Made by a program: the position numbers and the translations under genes. 64,000 nt of DNA from positions 7,936,001-8,000,000 of the forward strand of contig NC_045131.1 in the NCBI RefSeq assembly GCF_007655135.1. The letters are read 5' to 3'. Positions within the stretch are counted from its first letter, which is position 1; every line of letters begins with the position of its first letter. Origin of the DNA: Punica granatum. Its lineage: Eukaryota > Streptophyta > Magnoliopsida > Myrtales > Lythraceae. The notes under the pieces were generated by a model. It did no database searches, had not been told where the DNA came from, and worked only from the letters and a program-made list of their open reading frames with translations. Shown one piece after another: positions 46,380 to 58,600 of this stretch.

Positions 46380-48700
46380 GAGGAGAAGATGATGACAATG
46401 TTTCTTTTTTTTTTTTTTGGGAGATGCTTCCAAGTGGAGATGTGACATTGTCTGAGGTGGCGTGGCTGGTCCCTCGCACCCTTAAGTGGATTTTGTTTTT
46501 TTCGTTTTTTTCCCTGTATTATTACTGAATCAGTTTTCTGTCATAAAAGACATTAATTATGTACAATGAATATTTAAGGATATTTTCATCACGAGCATCA
46601 TTTTTTATTATCAGATGATGACGTATATTATATATTACACTCTTTTTTTTATTAAATTAATTTTCAGTTGGAAAAAAAGAAGAAGATGAATTGTTCTTTG
46701 TCTTTTTCGGCCAAGAGAACAAAAGGAATTTGATGTTTTCCTGTTCAGTAGGTTGGTTGGGGAAGAGATGACCATATGTTTTTGGATATTAATGAGTCGG
46801 TGGCGGCTCTCCCACGGACACAACCATCCTGGACGTAAGTGGGACTCTGTCGTGGATCCGCAGATGTGGAATATGAAAACACGACTCAAGAGTTTGAACC
46901 TAGCTACTCTTATTCGGGTCGGGTCGATCAAGCCTTTAGCTCGATTAATCTCGTCATTAATTCGCATCCCTACATATTTCGGATCTCAATACATAATGAT
47001 CTCGTCTCCTCGAGGACGATCGAAAGACCGCAGAGTGTTTCTGATAAACAAGAGAAAAAAAGAAGAAAGAAACTATTCGTGATATATTTTGTAATAATAT
47101 AAAAGTTCAATTTCGAGTGATCGTCGGGAAAATATCCGTCTCTCAAATGGCTTGCAAGCCAAATGGCAGCCCAGCCGGTCCTCCACCTGGCAGAGTGAGG
47201 ACGTGTCCTTTCACAAGTCAGCATGGTGGGGGCCACCCTTCCAGTTCCTTTCCTCCCGGTTTGCGCCGGCATTCGTTTTGCGACAAAAGCCACCGAAGCC
47301 CCGTCTCCTCCCTCGATTTCTTAAGCAACTACGACGGCACGTTTCGTACATTGACATGTAACGGAGAGGAAAATCGAATTGAATTGGAATCAAATTAAAA
47401 TAATGCGGATGGAAGTCTATTTGTTTGATTGGAGGGAATTGTACAACTGAAAAATTATATCGAATGACAATAATTTTCTCAATCTAATAAAAATTTCAAA
47501 TTAATCAAAGCTCCGATGAGCCACTCGGGGCTCGGGACTTACAAGTCTGTGGATCTCGGCGTAGATTAGTAATTTGACTGCTGAGTAATTCCTATTACAT
47601 ATCTAATAGCGGAGTACAATCATTCATATCATCTATTACAAATCCTAAACTCAGCCCATAAATTACTATTATGGGTACAGATGTAAGCTCTAGCTCAGGC
47701 TCTGGAGCTTGGGATTGAAAAGAGACGCAGAGAGGAGACGAAGATAACCCGGGGTCTCCCCACCGGCCACTATCGAGAGAGAATTTATTATTAAAAATTA
47801 ATATATATATATATATATAAAAAGTAGATAGAGAGTTTATTATTAAAAAATTAATTATAAAAATGATTAGAAAAAAAGTATTATGAAAAAAGTTATTATT
47901 AAACTAGAGAAAAATATAAAAAAAAAATGATTATATTGTTGAATTGAGAGAAAAATGAAGTTGAGTCAAGTAAGATTATGATTTGGAAAATAAACGAAGC
48001 CCAAGGTTCCTTTCATAATTTTCGTTGGGTTCTGTTGGCCTTAGGAATGATGCTAACTTGGTCCTCTGGGTGTTTTTTCTTTGTTTCTTTTTACGTGGTT
48101 CTTATGGAAACTGATTTATTTCTCATTGGAGCCATTGCATTAATTTAAATCAACGCATGAGATGCTAAAGCGTTTCCATGTGGGAAGGATGAGCTGGGCC
48201 AGTCGGTTCATGTTATGATAAACAACCTCGAGAGCGGATCGGATGAATGATGGAGACCATATGTTTATATTTAGTAGCCAAAGGAGGCAAGGTAAGGAAT
48301 CGGATGTTTCCAACTTTTCAGGTGTGATAAATGAGTCGGTGCCAGCTCCCCACCGACCGCCGACATCACCAACCTGGACGTGGGCCTCACAGAATCTCTA
48401 TCGGGTCGGCTCGACGAGGCCCATATCTTGGCCTCGGCCCACAGAAATGTGACGGGCCCTGCTTCGTCCCTTCTCGGGATCTCTTGGGCTGAGACATCAC
48501 CATCTGGAGCTGTCGAACTCAATTGGCTAAAGAAGCATATCCGCTCTCCTCCTTTATTCTCGAATCCCAATGGACGCCAACTAATTCATATTAATTCAAT
48601 TCGAGTCAAACCACTAAAATGATAAATTAAAGTTCGCCGAATGGTGAATTCTTTTTCCATTCACAAGAAATAAATATGAAAAATTAATGAGAGAAGCCGT
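46380..48700. other. Gene-free region with two related GC-richer segments
   Basis: No exon is supported. The segments 46760-46860 and 48245-48400 share gaccatatgttt, atgagtcggtg, gctc-cca-cgac and tggacgt in the same order, so they are two diverged copies of one repeat. 47760-48000 resembles the AT-rich MITE family and contains a TA run at about 47800-47818. Confidence 0.4.
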
Positions 48701-48985
48701 GCGTTAAACCATTTGAATCTATCCGCATTGGTTCATTTTACTTCTTTTGATGATATAAACTGGAACAGAATAACCGAACATTAACAGCCACAGGCCACCC
48801 GGTATCAAGATGTCACTAGTACAGTGGCAGTATGCCGTAGACGATAATTTATCGGTGTACTAATCGGATGATTTTACCAATTGCACGTATTGGGAAACTG
48901 TGGATGAGGTTTTTATCGTTTCCATGGAATGATGGACCCATCACGTTCTGTAGCGTAGGGCGTCGCCAGTAAGAAGAAGAGAAAT

Positions 48986-49012
48986 CATATCATATCATAT
49001 CATATCATATCC
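48986..49012. repeat. CATAT pentanucleotide microsatellite
   Basis: About five tandem catat units, 55 to 80 bp upstream of the STR9-like start codon, in the leader or core promoter. Confidence 0.85.
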
Positions 49013-49067
49013 TTTCTAAAGATAACAATAGAAGCCGACTTAGAAAACAGAGGGGAGACGGAGAGCT

Positions 49068-50500
49068 ATGGCGACTCAACTGAAACACCAATGCCCATAC
49101 AGGTTGAACTCGAAGCCGAAGCAGCAGTCCGGTCCACGGAGGAGGACCCTCCAGGTCGATGCCGTGTCCTCTGGCGGCGGTGCTCGGGGACTGATACAGT
49201 CTGGTGCTGTCAAGGCGGTCCCACCAAGGGAGGCGGCTGCCGCCCTCGAGTCTGGCGGTTATGTGATGCTGGACGTGAGGCCGGCGTGGGAGTGGGAGAA
49301 GGCGCGCGTCTCGGGGTCGGTGCATGTGCCGCTGTTCGTGGAGGACACTGACAGTGGGCCGTTGACGCTGCTGAAGAAGTGGGTCCACTTCGGGTACATT
49401 GGGCTGTGGACGGGGCAGAAGTTCACGAAGCTTAACGGAGAGTTCCTCCGGCAGGTGGAGGCGGCTGTCCTGGAAAGAGAGGCCAAGCTGCTCGTAGCCT
49501 GTGGCGAGGGACTCAGGTGAGGATCTTACCTGAAAGGATAGCGTTCTTTACATCTCGAGAGGAAAAAGGGAAATAAGGAAAAGGAAAGGGAAAAGAAGAA
49601 GTAGAAATAGTCCTAAAAATTGACTTTGCAAAAGAACAATCTAATAGCGTTTGAAAAGGTGATCGATTTGGTCCATTCCGTAACCGGCATTCGCGGAAAT
49701 GTGAAACATTTTTCAGCATTCTCAACAAACTGTGTCAGCCTAATTCTCTATATTAGGAAATGCGTCTCCATCCCTCCGTATTTCAAATGCAAATGCGATT
49801 TTCTCATTCACGAGGGATCGAAAGACCAGAGTGGCTCGAGCACAGGAAGAGAAAATTCAATTAATGCAATAGTTCGTGTATCTACAAGTAATGATCAGTT
49901 TTAAGTATCAATTTCCTCTCTCCATTGTCTACAGAATAGTTTAGTCTTCCCTTGCATATGATTTCCATGCGATGGACTGAGTACTGCTCGAATGCAATTA
50001 GCTCGAACTATTAGCTTTAACTCGTCTTTCTCCTTGATTTCGCTATCGTGTAACTCAGTCTCGGCACAATCAATTTAAAGCGTTTGCTTTGGAGTTCACT
50101 TGGAGTTATCTTAGGAATAATACCAACTCAGTTATAGATTAGACTAGACATCTGCAGCCCCCTGTCGCAGGAACAAGAAGTCCTTGCCATTCATACCGCA
50201 CGCAACAAATGCGATCTGTTCAAATCCTGCACTAATCTTTATATACAAATTTGATGGTAGCACCTGAAGGCTGAGAAGTTCTCATTTGTGTTCATGTGCA
50301 GATCGATGATGGCTGTTTCGAAGCTGTATGAAAGTGGATACAGGAACTTAGGGTGGCTGGCAGGAGGATTCAACCTCTCCAAAGATGGAGATTTCCGGGA
50401 TGTCGAGGGCACCGGCAAGCTGCAATACGCCACCATTGGCGGTGTCTCCTACATCTTCCTTCAACTCCTCATCCTCCTACAAGCTGTGGGCAAGAACTGA
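49068..50500 (+). CDS. Rhodanese-like domain protein, chloroplast (STR9-like)
   Basis: Two exons, 49068-49516 and 50302-50500, give 648 nt and 215 aa. The N terminus (MATQLKHQCPYRLNSKPKQQ, basic and low in acidic residues) fits a plastid transit peptide. A single rhodanese domain follows: PREAAAALESGGYVMLDVRP, WEWEKARVSGSVHVPLF, and the active-site loop with cysteine in VACGEGLRSMMAVSKLYESG. The domain closes with NLGWLAGGFNLSKDGDF. A hydrophobic C-terminal segment (GGVSYIFLQLLILLQAVGKN) may anchor it to thylakoid membrane. The loop is CxxGxRS-like, as in sulfurtransferases, though the physiological substrate of this plant group is not established. The 785-bp intron is GT-AG and contains nothing recognisable. 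Confidence 0.9.
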
Positions 50501-51145
50501 TCTGCTAATATTTCAACCGCTCATAATTACAACTCTTTCTATCCATCTATCTTTGACCATGAATCATGCCCTTCTTCAAAATCATTTGTTTTATCGTATC
50601 CCGGGAAGCAGCAGCATAGGAAGTAATTTCCGGAAGCCGTCGTCATGAGGCAACATGAGTTACGAGCGTGAGCTACTGCCGCTCGTAACGAACCCATCAA
50701 CCGACAGAAAGAAACAGGCAATTGTTAGGATAGGCATCCTATACTAAACCAATTATGTCTTTCAGCAGAGAAATAAACCCAGAAGAGACAGAGCACACGA
50801 CATTCAAATGATGTCTCGGCAGATGGAAACCGAAAATCGGGCTTAACAAGATAAAAAGAAAATCCATTTCATATCAATCACTAATTATTCAATTGATCAC
50901 TGTTGTTCATTTCTGACACTAAGCTGCTAATAAATCACAATCCAAAAACATTAATTCCCCCCAAATCCCCTTTCAAAGCAACAGACAACAGAGCAGAAAC
51001 ATACTCCTAAGAAGAATAACCACCACCTTTCTAGTTTTGTGAAAGCTCTTAACCCCGACACAATCTTCTACGGCCCGAATAATGAATTTGACGCCATCGG
51101 GCAGGGATGGAACGGAGCAGAATGGGGGCAGAAAGGCCTTTTCCT
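50501..51145. other. Convergent 3' flanks of the rhodanese gene and PDX1
   Basis: The rhodanese gene ends at 50500 (+) and PDX1 ends at 51146 (-). The stretch between holds both 3' UTRs; no further gene is seen. Confidence 0.5.
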
Positions 51146-52078
51146 CTACTCCGACCGACTAGCGAATCTCTCCACCTTATCATCTGTCAGGTTGAGCCCC
51201 ACCATGGCCTCCCCAAGCCCGCAACTCACATCCGCGAGCACCTGTGGGTCGCTGTAGTGGGTGACCGCCTGCACGATCGCACGGGCCCTCTTGACTGGGT
51301 CCCCGCTCTTGAAGACCCCTGACCCAACGAAGACACCGTCACAGCCCAGCTGCATCATCAGGGCGGCATCCGCGGGCGTCGCCACCCCTCCTGCGGCAAA
51401 CTGCACCACTGGCAGCCGCCCGAGCTGCTTGGTCTGCATCACGAGGTCGTATGGGGCGGCAATCTTCTTCGCGAAGGTGAACACCTCGTCGTCGTCCATG
51501 TTCCTGAGGACCCTGATGTCCCCCATGACCGACCTCACGTGCCTCACCGCCTCAATGATGTTACCGGTGCCGGCCTCACCCTTGGTGCGGATCATCGCCG
51601 CCCCCTCCCGGATCCTCCTCAGAGCCTCCCCAAGGTTCCGGCACCCACAGACGAAGGGGATCCGGAAGTTGTGCTTGTTGATGTGGTTCTCTTCGTCGGC
51701 GAGAGTCAGGACCTCGCTCTCGTCCACATAATCGATGCCGAGGGCCTCAAGGATCTGCGCCTCCACGAAGTGGCCGATCCTGGCCTTAGCCATGACGGGG
51801 ATGGTGACGGACTGCTTGATCTCCTTGATGAGTTGAGGGTCACTCATGCGGGCGACGCCACCCTGGGCGCGGATGTCGGCGGGGACGCGCTCCAGGGCCA
51901 TGACGGCGCAGGCGCCGGCCTCCTCGGCGATACGAGCCTGCTCGGGGGTGACGACGTCCATGATGACGCCGCCGCGAAGCATCTGGGCGAGGCCGACCTT
52001 GACAGAGAAGGTCGACTTCTTCGCCTCCGTGAGGGCCGAGCCATTTCCGTACACCGCCACCACGCCGGTCCCAGCCAT
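51146..52078 (-). CDS. PDX1: Pyridoxal 5'-phosphate synthase subunit PDX1
   Basis: Makes pyridoxal 5'-phosphate (vitamin B6) from ribose 5-phosphate, glyceraldehyde 3-phosphate and ammonia supplied by the PDX2 glutaminase. It forms a cytosolic dodecamer. Intronless frame of 310 aa, full length for the family. Diagnostic pieces are the start [40 protein letters not shown] and [20 protein letters not shown]. The two catalytic lysines are K98 ([12 protein letters not shown]) and K166 ([12 protein letters not shown]). The C-terminal half contains [20 protein letters not shown] and [11 protein letters not shown]. No key residue is missing, so it belongs to the catalytic PDX1.1/PDX1.3 type and not to the catalytically dead PDX1.2 type. 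A TATA-like ATATAAT lies about 125 bp upstream on the minus strand. Open frames on the opposite strand are shadows of its GC-rich codons. Confidence 0.98.
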   Translation of the reverse strand: MAGTGVVAVYGNGSALTEAKKSTFSVKVGLAQMLRGGVIMDVVTPEQARIAEEAGACAVMALERVPADIRAQGGVARMSDPQLIKEIKQSVTIPVMAKARIGHFVEAQILEALGIDYVDESEVLTLADEENHINKHNFRIPFVCGCRNLGEALRRIREGAAMIRTKGEAGTGNIIEAVRHVRSVMGDIRVLRNMDDDEVFTFAKKIAAPYDLVMQTKQLGRLPVVQFAAGGVATPADAALMMQLGCDGVFVGSGVFKSGDPVKRARAIVQAVTHYSDPQVLADVSCGLGEAMVGLNLTDDKVERFASRSE

Positions 52079-52202
52079 TGCGAAATGAAACCCTAGAGAG
52101 AGAGAGCACGCGCTTTAGAGAGAGAGAGAGAGAGTTGTGAGGACGGGAGGAGGTGGTGACTCCGAGCGGTGGGATGAGAAGATTGCAGAGCGGTTCGCCG
52201 CA

Positions 52203-52209
52203 TTATATT
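52203..52209 (-). promoter_or_regulatory. TATA-like box for PDX1
   Basis: ATATAAT on the minus strand, about 125 bp upstream of the PDX1 ATG. GA-rich (CT-rich on the coding strand) leader DNA at 52097-52134 follows it. It is a plausible core promoter, inferred from motif and spacing only. Confidence 0.4.
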
Positions 52210-53639
52210 GGGGAGTGGGATTGAACGAGGACCGTTGGATTGGTAGAATAGCCGAGGAGAGTGAGAGTCGATCGGATGGCTGAGGGGAGAGGTTTTGCTT
52301 TTTGGGGAGCGAGCCTTTTCTTAAGGTTGGATTGGAGCCAATGCAGCGCCGAGAGGGGTGACGTGGCGACTGATGATTCCATGCATTTACGTGGGCCGAG
52401 AATATGTTCATGGCATGACATGATTATACTGCACATATTGGTAAGTAATTTATAATTTATTCCCGGTAATTATTACCCAAAAAAAAAATTGTGACTTAAG
52501 TATATAATTAACAATGGTAAATCCTCCTATTATTACTATATGTATCTTTGGTCGTGTAATGCCGTCAGAATAATTTCCTTTCTCATGGTAATTCTTAGCA
52601 AGCCTGAACATTTAAATCTCCGATATTACGACGAGTAAAGGTCATTACACCATTAACGTTGTTAAAAGTTCAAACTCAATCGAGCCCACGAGGTTGGATT
52701 AGATATCGCCTCAAGTGCTTGACCCTACATTAATCCTCTGCTTGGACCTTTGTGGTCGAACCGATCTGACCTGAACAGAGGTCAATTGTGGCCTCAAGGA
52801 CTCAAGCTAGATCACCCAGTGGCCTCTTGATGACTCGGAAGGCTATCATCGGTGGAGCGGCAACAGTCTCTTGCTACGTCAATGACTCTTCGCATATGAC
52901 ATCTGAAAAATGCCCGGCCCTTCCATTCCCAAATTAGTCACGTCACTTGGTAAATATCATTAATGTAAATTTCCACTAGACTGAGATACAATTCCCTTTA
53001 ATCTGGATGTTCTAATAAGGTAGACAAATGATGGTCATTCTTCATTGCACACTCTTTTTTTTTTAAGCTAAGGAGTTAGAGAATACTTCTTTTTAATTTC
53101 AAAATCCTATTTTATTATTTCAAATGATTTACTGTAATTGGTTACCTTTTCGAATTTTTGTACGACATGTCCACTGAACATCGTCTAATATAATTCGAAA
53201 TAATTACGAATGACTAAAATACAGGAAAATATAAGATGATAAAGCCTTTTTTCCAAAAAAATAATAATATTAGAGGCTGAGGAGCATGAAGGAGAGGGCA
53301 CCTCTGGTTCTCAATCTCGAGAAAGGGCAAAATTGTCCAAATTCTCCCACGCCACCCACTTAAAAAAGGAAAATTAATTAAAAACTAACAAAAAATCAGT
53401 GGAAGAGGCGGCTTCGACTTGTTTTCTTCTCCTCTTCTCTCTTTGCATGATTTTTTTCTTCGGTACAAGCCCTCGTATTTAAAAGTTTAATTGAACCCCA
53501 ATTAATTCAATCGAATCGAATCGATTTATTAATGATAAAACTTTTCTAACATGAATTTTTTACATTCACAAGAACTCGAACCAAGCTCGACCAAGACTGG
53601 GGTTCTCTTTTCCACATGTGGAGTTGTACCGTACAACTT
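52210..53639. other. Intergenic DNA upstream of PDX1
   Basis: The first few hundred bases should include the PDX1 promoter. The rest is AT-rich with no supported exon, up to the truncated LINE. Confidence 0.4.
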
Positions 53640-54656
53640 CTATGGATGGGGCGATCTTAGTGGTGGAGATGCATCGAGCAATTTTCGAGATGTACCCCTT
53701 CAAAGCTCCAAGACCGGATGATTTTCATGTCTACTTCTATTAATTTAATTGGAAGCTAGTGGAAAGACGGGTGATGATACTTATTCGTGAAATATTCGAG
53801 GGAAGGAAATCACCGAGTGCATTAACAACACTCTTATCGTACTTATTCTGAAGGTTGCGCAACTAGAGACAATCCGCAATTTTTGCCCAATCAGCTTTTG
53901 TAATGTATCATACAAGATTGTCACTAAGTTGATTGCAAATCGACTAAAACTGCTAGTGCCAAAATGGATTGCCCCAAACCAAGCAAGTTTTGTGCTAGGC
54001 GGGCAAATTCAAGATAATACAATCGTGGCGCAAGAGCTAATGCGCATTATGCGATCTCTACGAAGGAAGAAGGGTTTTATGGCAGTAAAGGTCGATCTTG
54101 AGAAGGCTTATGATAGTCTCTCTTGGGACTTCATTGATGACACGTTGCGGGTAGTCGGTATTTCGAATAACCTCCACCAAGTTATAATGGACTGCATCAC
54201 TACTCCATCTCTCCAAGTCATGTGGAATGGTCATGCGACGGAGGCATTTATGATGGAAAGGGGTATTCGACAAGGATGTCCATTGTCCCCATATGTTTTT
54301 GTTTGGTGCTTGAGACTGACTCTGAGTTAGTTATACGTCTTCTATGCTCACAGGGTGAGCAGGTGGGCTGTAATACAACTATTGTGAGTGATATTCGTTT
54401 CTCGCTTAACCGTAATTGGTCAGTAGTGATTGAGAATACCTATCGTGAAAGCAACATGCGTGCCGATTGACTAGCGAATCATGCTCTTACACTTCCTCTC
54501 GGAATTCATAGTCTCTTTAGTTGTCTTATTGGACTTGATCATTTGATTTTGATTGTAAGGGACACTATGCCTCGTCTCCGTATTTTCTAAATTTCTTATT
54601 AATGCATTTGGGCTACACCAGTATTCCGCCAAAAGAAAAAAAAAAAAAAAAAAAAG
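53640..54656 (+). mobile_element. Truncated, internally deleted LINE (L1-type) retrotransposon with poly(A) tail
   Basis: Reading along the plus strand, degenerate pieces resembling FKAPRPDDFH (about 53700-53725) lead into an open reverse transcriptase stretch at 53929-54325. It contains MIANRLKLLVPKWIAPNQAS, VDLEKAYDSLSWDFIDDTL and GIRQGCPLSPYVFVW. Directly after this the sequence jumps to the far C-terminal RNase H-like end, with GEQ...SDIRFSLNRNWSVVIENTY and ESNMRAD (about 54350-54470). The catalytic YADD segment and the region after it are deleted, and the endonuclease domain is absent. The element ends in an A-rich tail at about 54635-54656. It is a dead insertion, incapable of its own movement. 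Confidence 0.85.
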
Positions 54657-55660
54657 GAAAACATCGCTTTCCATTTTTTACCAAGCAAAATCTTTCTTCC
54701 TCCACTTCTGACGGATGTTTTACTCTTTAATTTTAGTAACATAAATCTTGTATCTGTTTCCTGCATCTTTCTTGTCCTTGGACAACAAGATTGGGCTAGG
54801 GGATGTGAATTTTGAGAAGTCAGATTCTATTTGTTAACTGAGATTATTTTCTCGACTCTTTCTTCTTTTTTTATGAATCGTCCTGATCGATGTTCGAATC
54901 AATGCTTGTCTCGATTGCCAAATTTCAATATTTTTACTATAAAAAAGGGTCAAAATCTTTCCTTTCTCCTCAAGGAGATCATATAATATTAAATTTTAAA
55001 TGAAACTAGTGCACCAGTAGAGAAGCCCGATTCGACTTTTGTTCTTCGCTTCTCTTTCACATCCCTCCTCTTGTGCGGGCCCTACCAACGACAACATCAT
55101 TTTCTAATTCCTAGGAAGAAAATCTTTGTCCTCTCATATCCCTTAATCAGTGGACTGCCTATAGAAACCAACCAACCAAGATGTAAGCATCACCATGTAT
55201 GATCACATCCAAAGGAAACAGCTGTTTCGCTCGGTCGCGGTTGAAGACTGTCGTACAGCGACGGGTTCGGACTCCCACGGACAGCCCTTATGCATGGATA
55301 CGGCTCACGTCACCATCCTTCATAGTTTTCAGTGAGACGAAATAAGACACAAAATGTACGATTCATTTTTTCTCGTTGTTGTGTTGCTGACCCTACAACT
55401 CACTCTATCTCACACATTTCTGTACCGAAAAAATATTACAAAGCCACTGGAAGAAAAACAGGGGCACGCCCGCGATCGATCGATTGATCAAATGATCCAC
55501 TTCCATCAATGATAGTTACCGTAAAAGAATACTTAGAAATGCAATCAGATCTCGCCAGAAAAAGAGAATTTAGTCGAGTTGGCGGTACATGGATCTGCCC
55601 CATCAAGTTATTCGAACCTTTTCTGCCGCCTCGTCTGGTATAGAAACTTCACGATGATAA
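54657..55660. other. Intergenic DNA between the LINE and the APD-like gene
   Basis: No supported exon. The right 200-300 bases are expected to be the 3' UTR of the minus-strand RING ligase gene, which ends at 55661. Confidence 0.4.
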
Positions 55661-58600
55661 CTAGACCGTAAAGATCTTCCTCACCTTCTTCATGTTCCTC
55701 TGGCAGACTGGGCAGGTACCTCCTGCCTCCACAATCCTGCATATATTTACCAGGTTCAGGTGCTATGATTCTGTATATTGTCCCGAACAGGCCTTTAATA
55801 CTCTTTCTGTTTTCAATTTGTGTTAGTAAGATACAAATTTTCACAAGGTGAATTAGATAATCTGAGTCTGGAGAAGAGCATTAGGCTAATTAGGAACACC
55901 GACATCACGTAAAGAATTTGATTCGTTTAATGACTCAAGCAAAGCAAATGAGCTTTCAAACTGACATCCCAGAAAGATGAGTTCAGTACCTTGTTCCGCA
56001 TTCAAAGCATGCCACACAGTGCCCACATGGAAGAAAGAAGCAATCCCTGGGAGCATCAAAGCAGATTGCACATAGACGGCGGGTATTATTGCCATTTTCA
56101 CCTTCTTTCAATTTCCCCTCTTGAGATAAAAACTCCTCAAGATCCGCCTCATCTTGTGAGGCAGAATCGAAGGATGAGCCCCAACTCGAGATATCATCGT
56201 CCTTGTAAGAAAGAAGAGGTGCCCTTGTAGAGTCCATCTGTCCATACTGGGCCCCACCTCTGTTCTCATGGGCAATCCGAAACTTGTTTAAGAAGTTGAA
56301 GGCCGCTAGCATTAGAACAGTCAGTCCACCTACATATGCGGCTCAAATCAAGATGATGTAAACACTGCAGCATGAAAAAGATTGATAGGAAAGATTAACA
56401 TTGAAATGTAAGCATACCTATCCCAAGAATGTACGTAACCCATCTAGGTCCATAAGAAAGTTTGACATACCACTCATCACCGGGTGTACCCTGATAACAG
56501 CATTGAAGCAGTAAAAATAAATAAATAAATAAGCCACATGCATAAAACAGAAGGACAAAGTCCAGCAAGGTAGTCAGCATAATTCATGAATGTCTGGCAA
56601 TGATGTAACTAGGAATGCACATTTTATAGATCATGTGGTTTCTCTCTCCCATACAATTGGCTAGCTATGGGGACATCATGCACAGGATCTGAGGTAAAAA
56701 ACACTGATCTGTGGACATATAGTCTTATCTACTGAAATAGGTAAACTGAACGTTACCTTAAACTTAATGGTCAAGTTTGGAGGATTTTATCAAGGAAAGG
56801 GTAAAAATTAAGGTGCTAAAAGATCCATACAAGTAAAGAGTAATACAGGTTCTTACCTGTCCAGGACCAGGTGTGGTTATTATAGCCGCATTTCCCGTAG
56901 GAAATAGAATATTCAAATTACATTGCCCTCGGGAAAATGTACACTTGTAGTATGCTTGGGTGGTATTATAGAGGTAAGCCTCCAACTGAAGGTCCAATTC
57001 CACCTGTTGAAAATAAATAATAATCAACTTGAACTGCATTACTAACTTGAATAAACTTCTATTTACTAATAAGGAAGTTCCTAGCTTTCACAAACAAAGC
57101 TCTAAAAATAGCTCAAATGTTGTAGTAAAATCATAAAAATAAAATGAACTGAATCTCGGTTGACAATTCCTTTATATTCAAACCCTCTCTAAATCACCCT
57201 TGCTTCGAAAGCGTGCAAAAGAGCCTTGCCCTGCCAGTAGTATTCTCCATTCAATGGCATATCAGACCAGGAATGACAAAATGATCCCCATACAACGCTT
57301 CTCTGCTATAAAATTTGTATCACAAATTCAGAAATTTAATGTTTTCTTTCAAAGTTCATTCAGTTTTAGTCAGATTTCCAGGAGTTCCTTCCCAGAACCA
57401 AGAAAGTATTTTGTCTCAAAACCAGCAATGCAGTAACATCAAACATGAACAGAAATGTTTCTGACAACAAATAAATGGAGTTATAAGACCCAATGAGCAT
57501 TTATACTAAAAGAAAACCTAAAAACGCTATCTAAATGAACAGGTAGCTTCCTGCATATTTGTCACCAAAGTTTAGAAGCCTCCAGCTAATGTAACTATCA
57601 TGTTCCCCAACTATGTAGGCCTCTGACTCTATTTCTCTCAAACTTTTTTCGTTGTAGCCTCGAGCAGGTATTAACAGGCAGTAATGTTGAAGTTCTATCA
57701 CCTTTACCAACTTCTGGTTGTGGTTGCATAAACAGAATTTCAGGTTTCAAATTGAATTTGCTCTAGTGCAAGCACGTTGATAGCATACCAGAGTTAAAAT
57801 ATATCTTCGACGAGAAGTTAGTGGAATTCATAGAGTTCTTATTGAAGTCCAATGATGATTCCACAGAATATACTAGAGTAGAAACAAATGACACCATGAA
57901 GCAAGTGCCCAAAGAAGTATTTTTGTTTTTGAAGTTGGTACTAAGTGAAGTAGTGACTACTCTCACCACCACTTAATGTAGCCATTTCAAACAAATCAAA
58001 TATACCAGAAAACGAAGGTACTCTAGCAAAATTACCTCAATAGTCTCGGTGTTTAAGTTCCCAACTGCTATATAGTAGTTAGCAGATGTGTATATCTGTT
58101 GATGAACTGAGCCAGCTCCTGAGGAAAATTAATGGTAAATATGTATCTAGCATATGATAGGGAAAAAAAAAATTATATCTCCACTGTCACCTCACCATGA
58201 ATTACATTCCATGACAGAGTTGTGTTGGGATATGTTGGATCTTCAAGCCATTGAGCAAGGCCTTCGTTCCCTGCAGCATGCAAAATTCAGAATATTAAGG
58301 AAAACATCCCATATTTGCAGCCATATGTTTGTCAAAACAGCAAAGAAATGATAATGTCTTTGTGTATGTGCAAGTACACTGCACAGTCCAATGCTGGAAA
58401 AATTAGTTCAAAAGCATCGTTCCTCAATTATCATCTTTCAAGAGCATTAGGTTACCTTCGGCAATCACAAGGAATAGAGAGGAGCCCGGGGTGGTCACAC
58501 TGTACGAGATATTTATTTGGGACCCCTCATTCAGGTAAAATACCCACTCCTGTAAAAAGGAATAAGCACAAGTCCCCTTCATAAAGCAAGCTAATAAAAG

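Noticed and set aside
45860..46448. Open frames opposite and overlapping the DOG1-domain gene
   Set aside because: Shadows of the real frame; they are low-complexity and resemble no protein.
51261..52096. Long open frames on the plus strand opposite PDX1
   Set aside because: They are antisense shadows of the GC-rich intronless PDX1 gene and resemble no protein.
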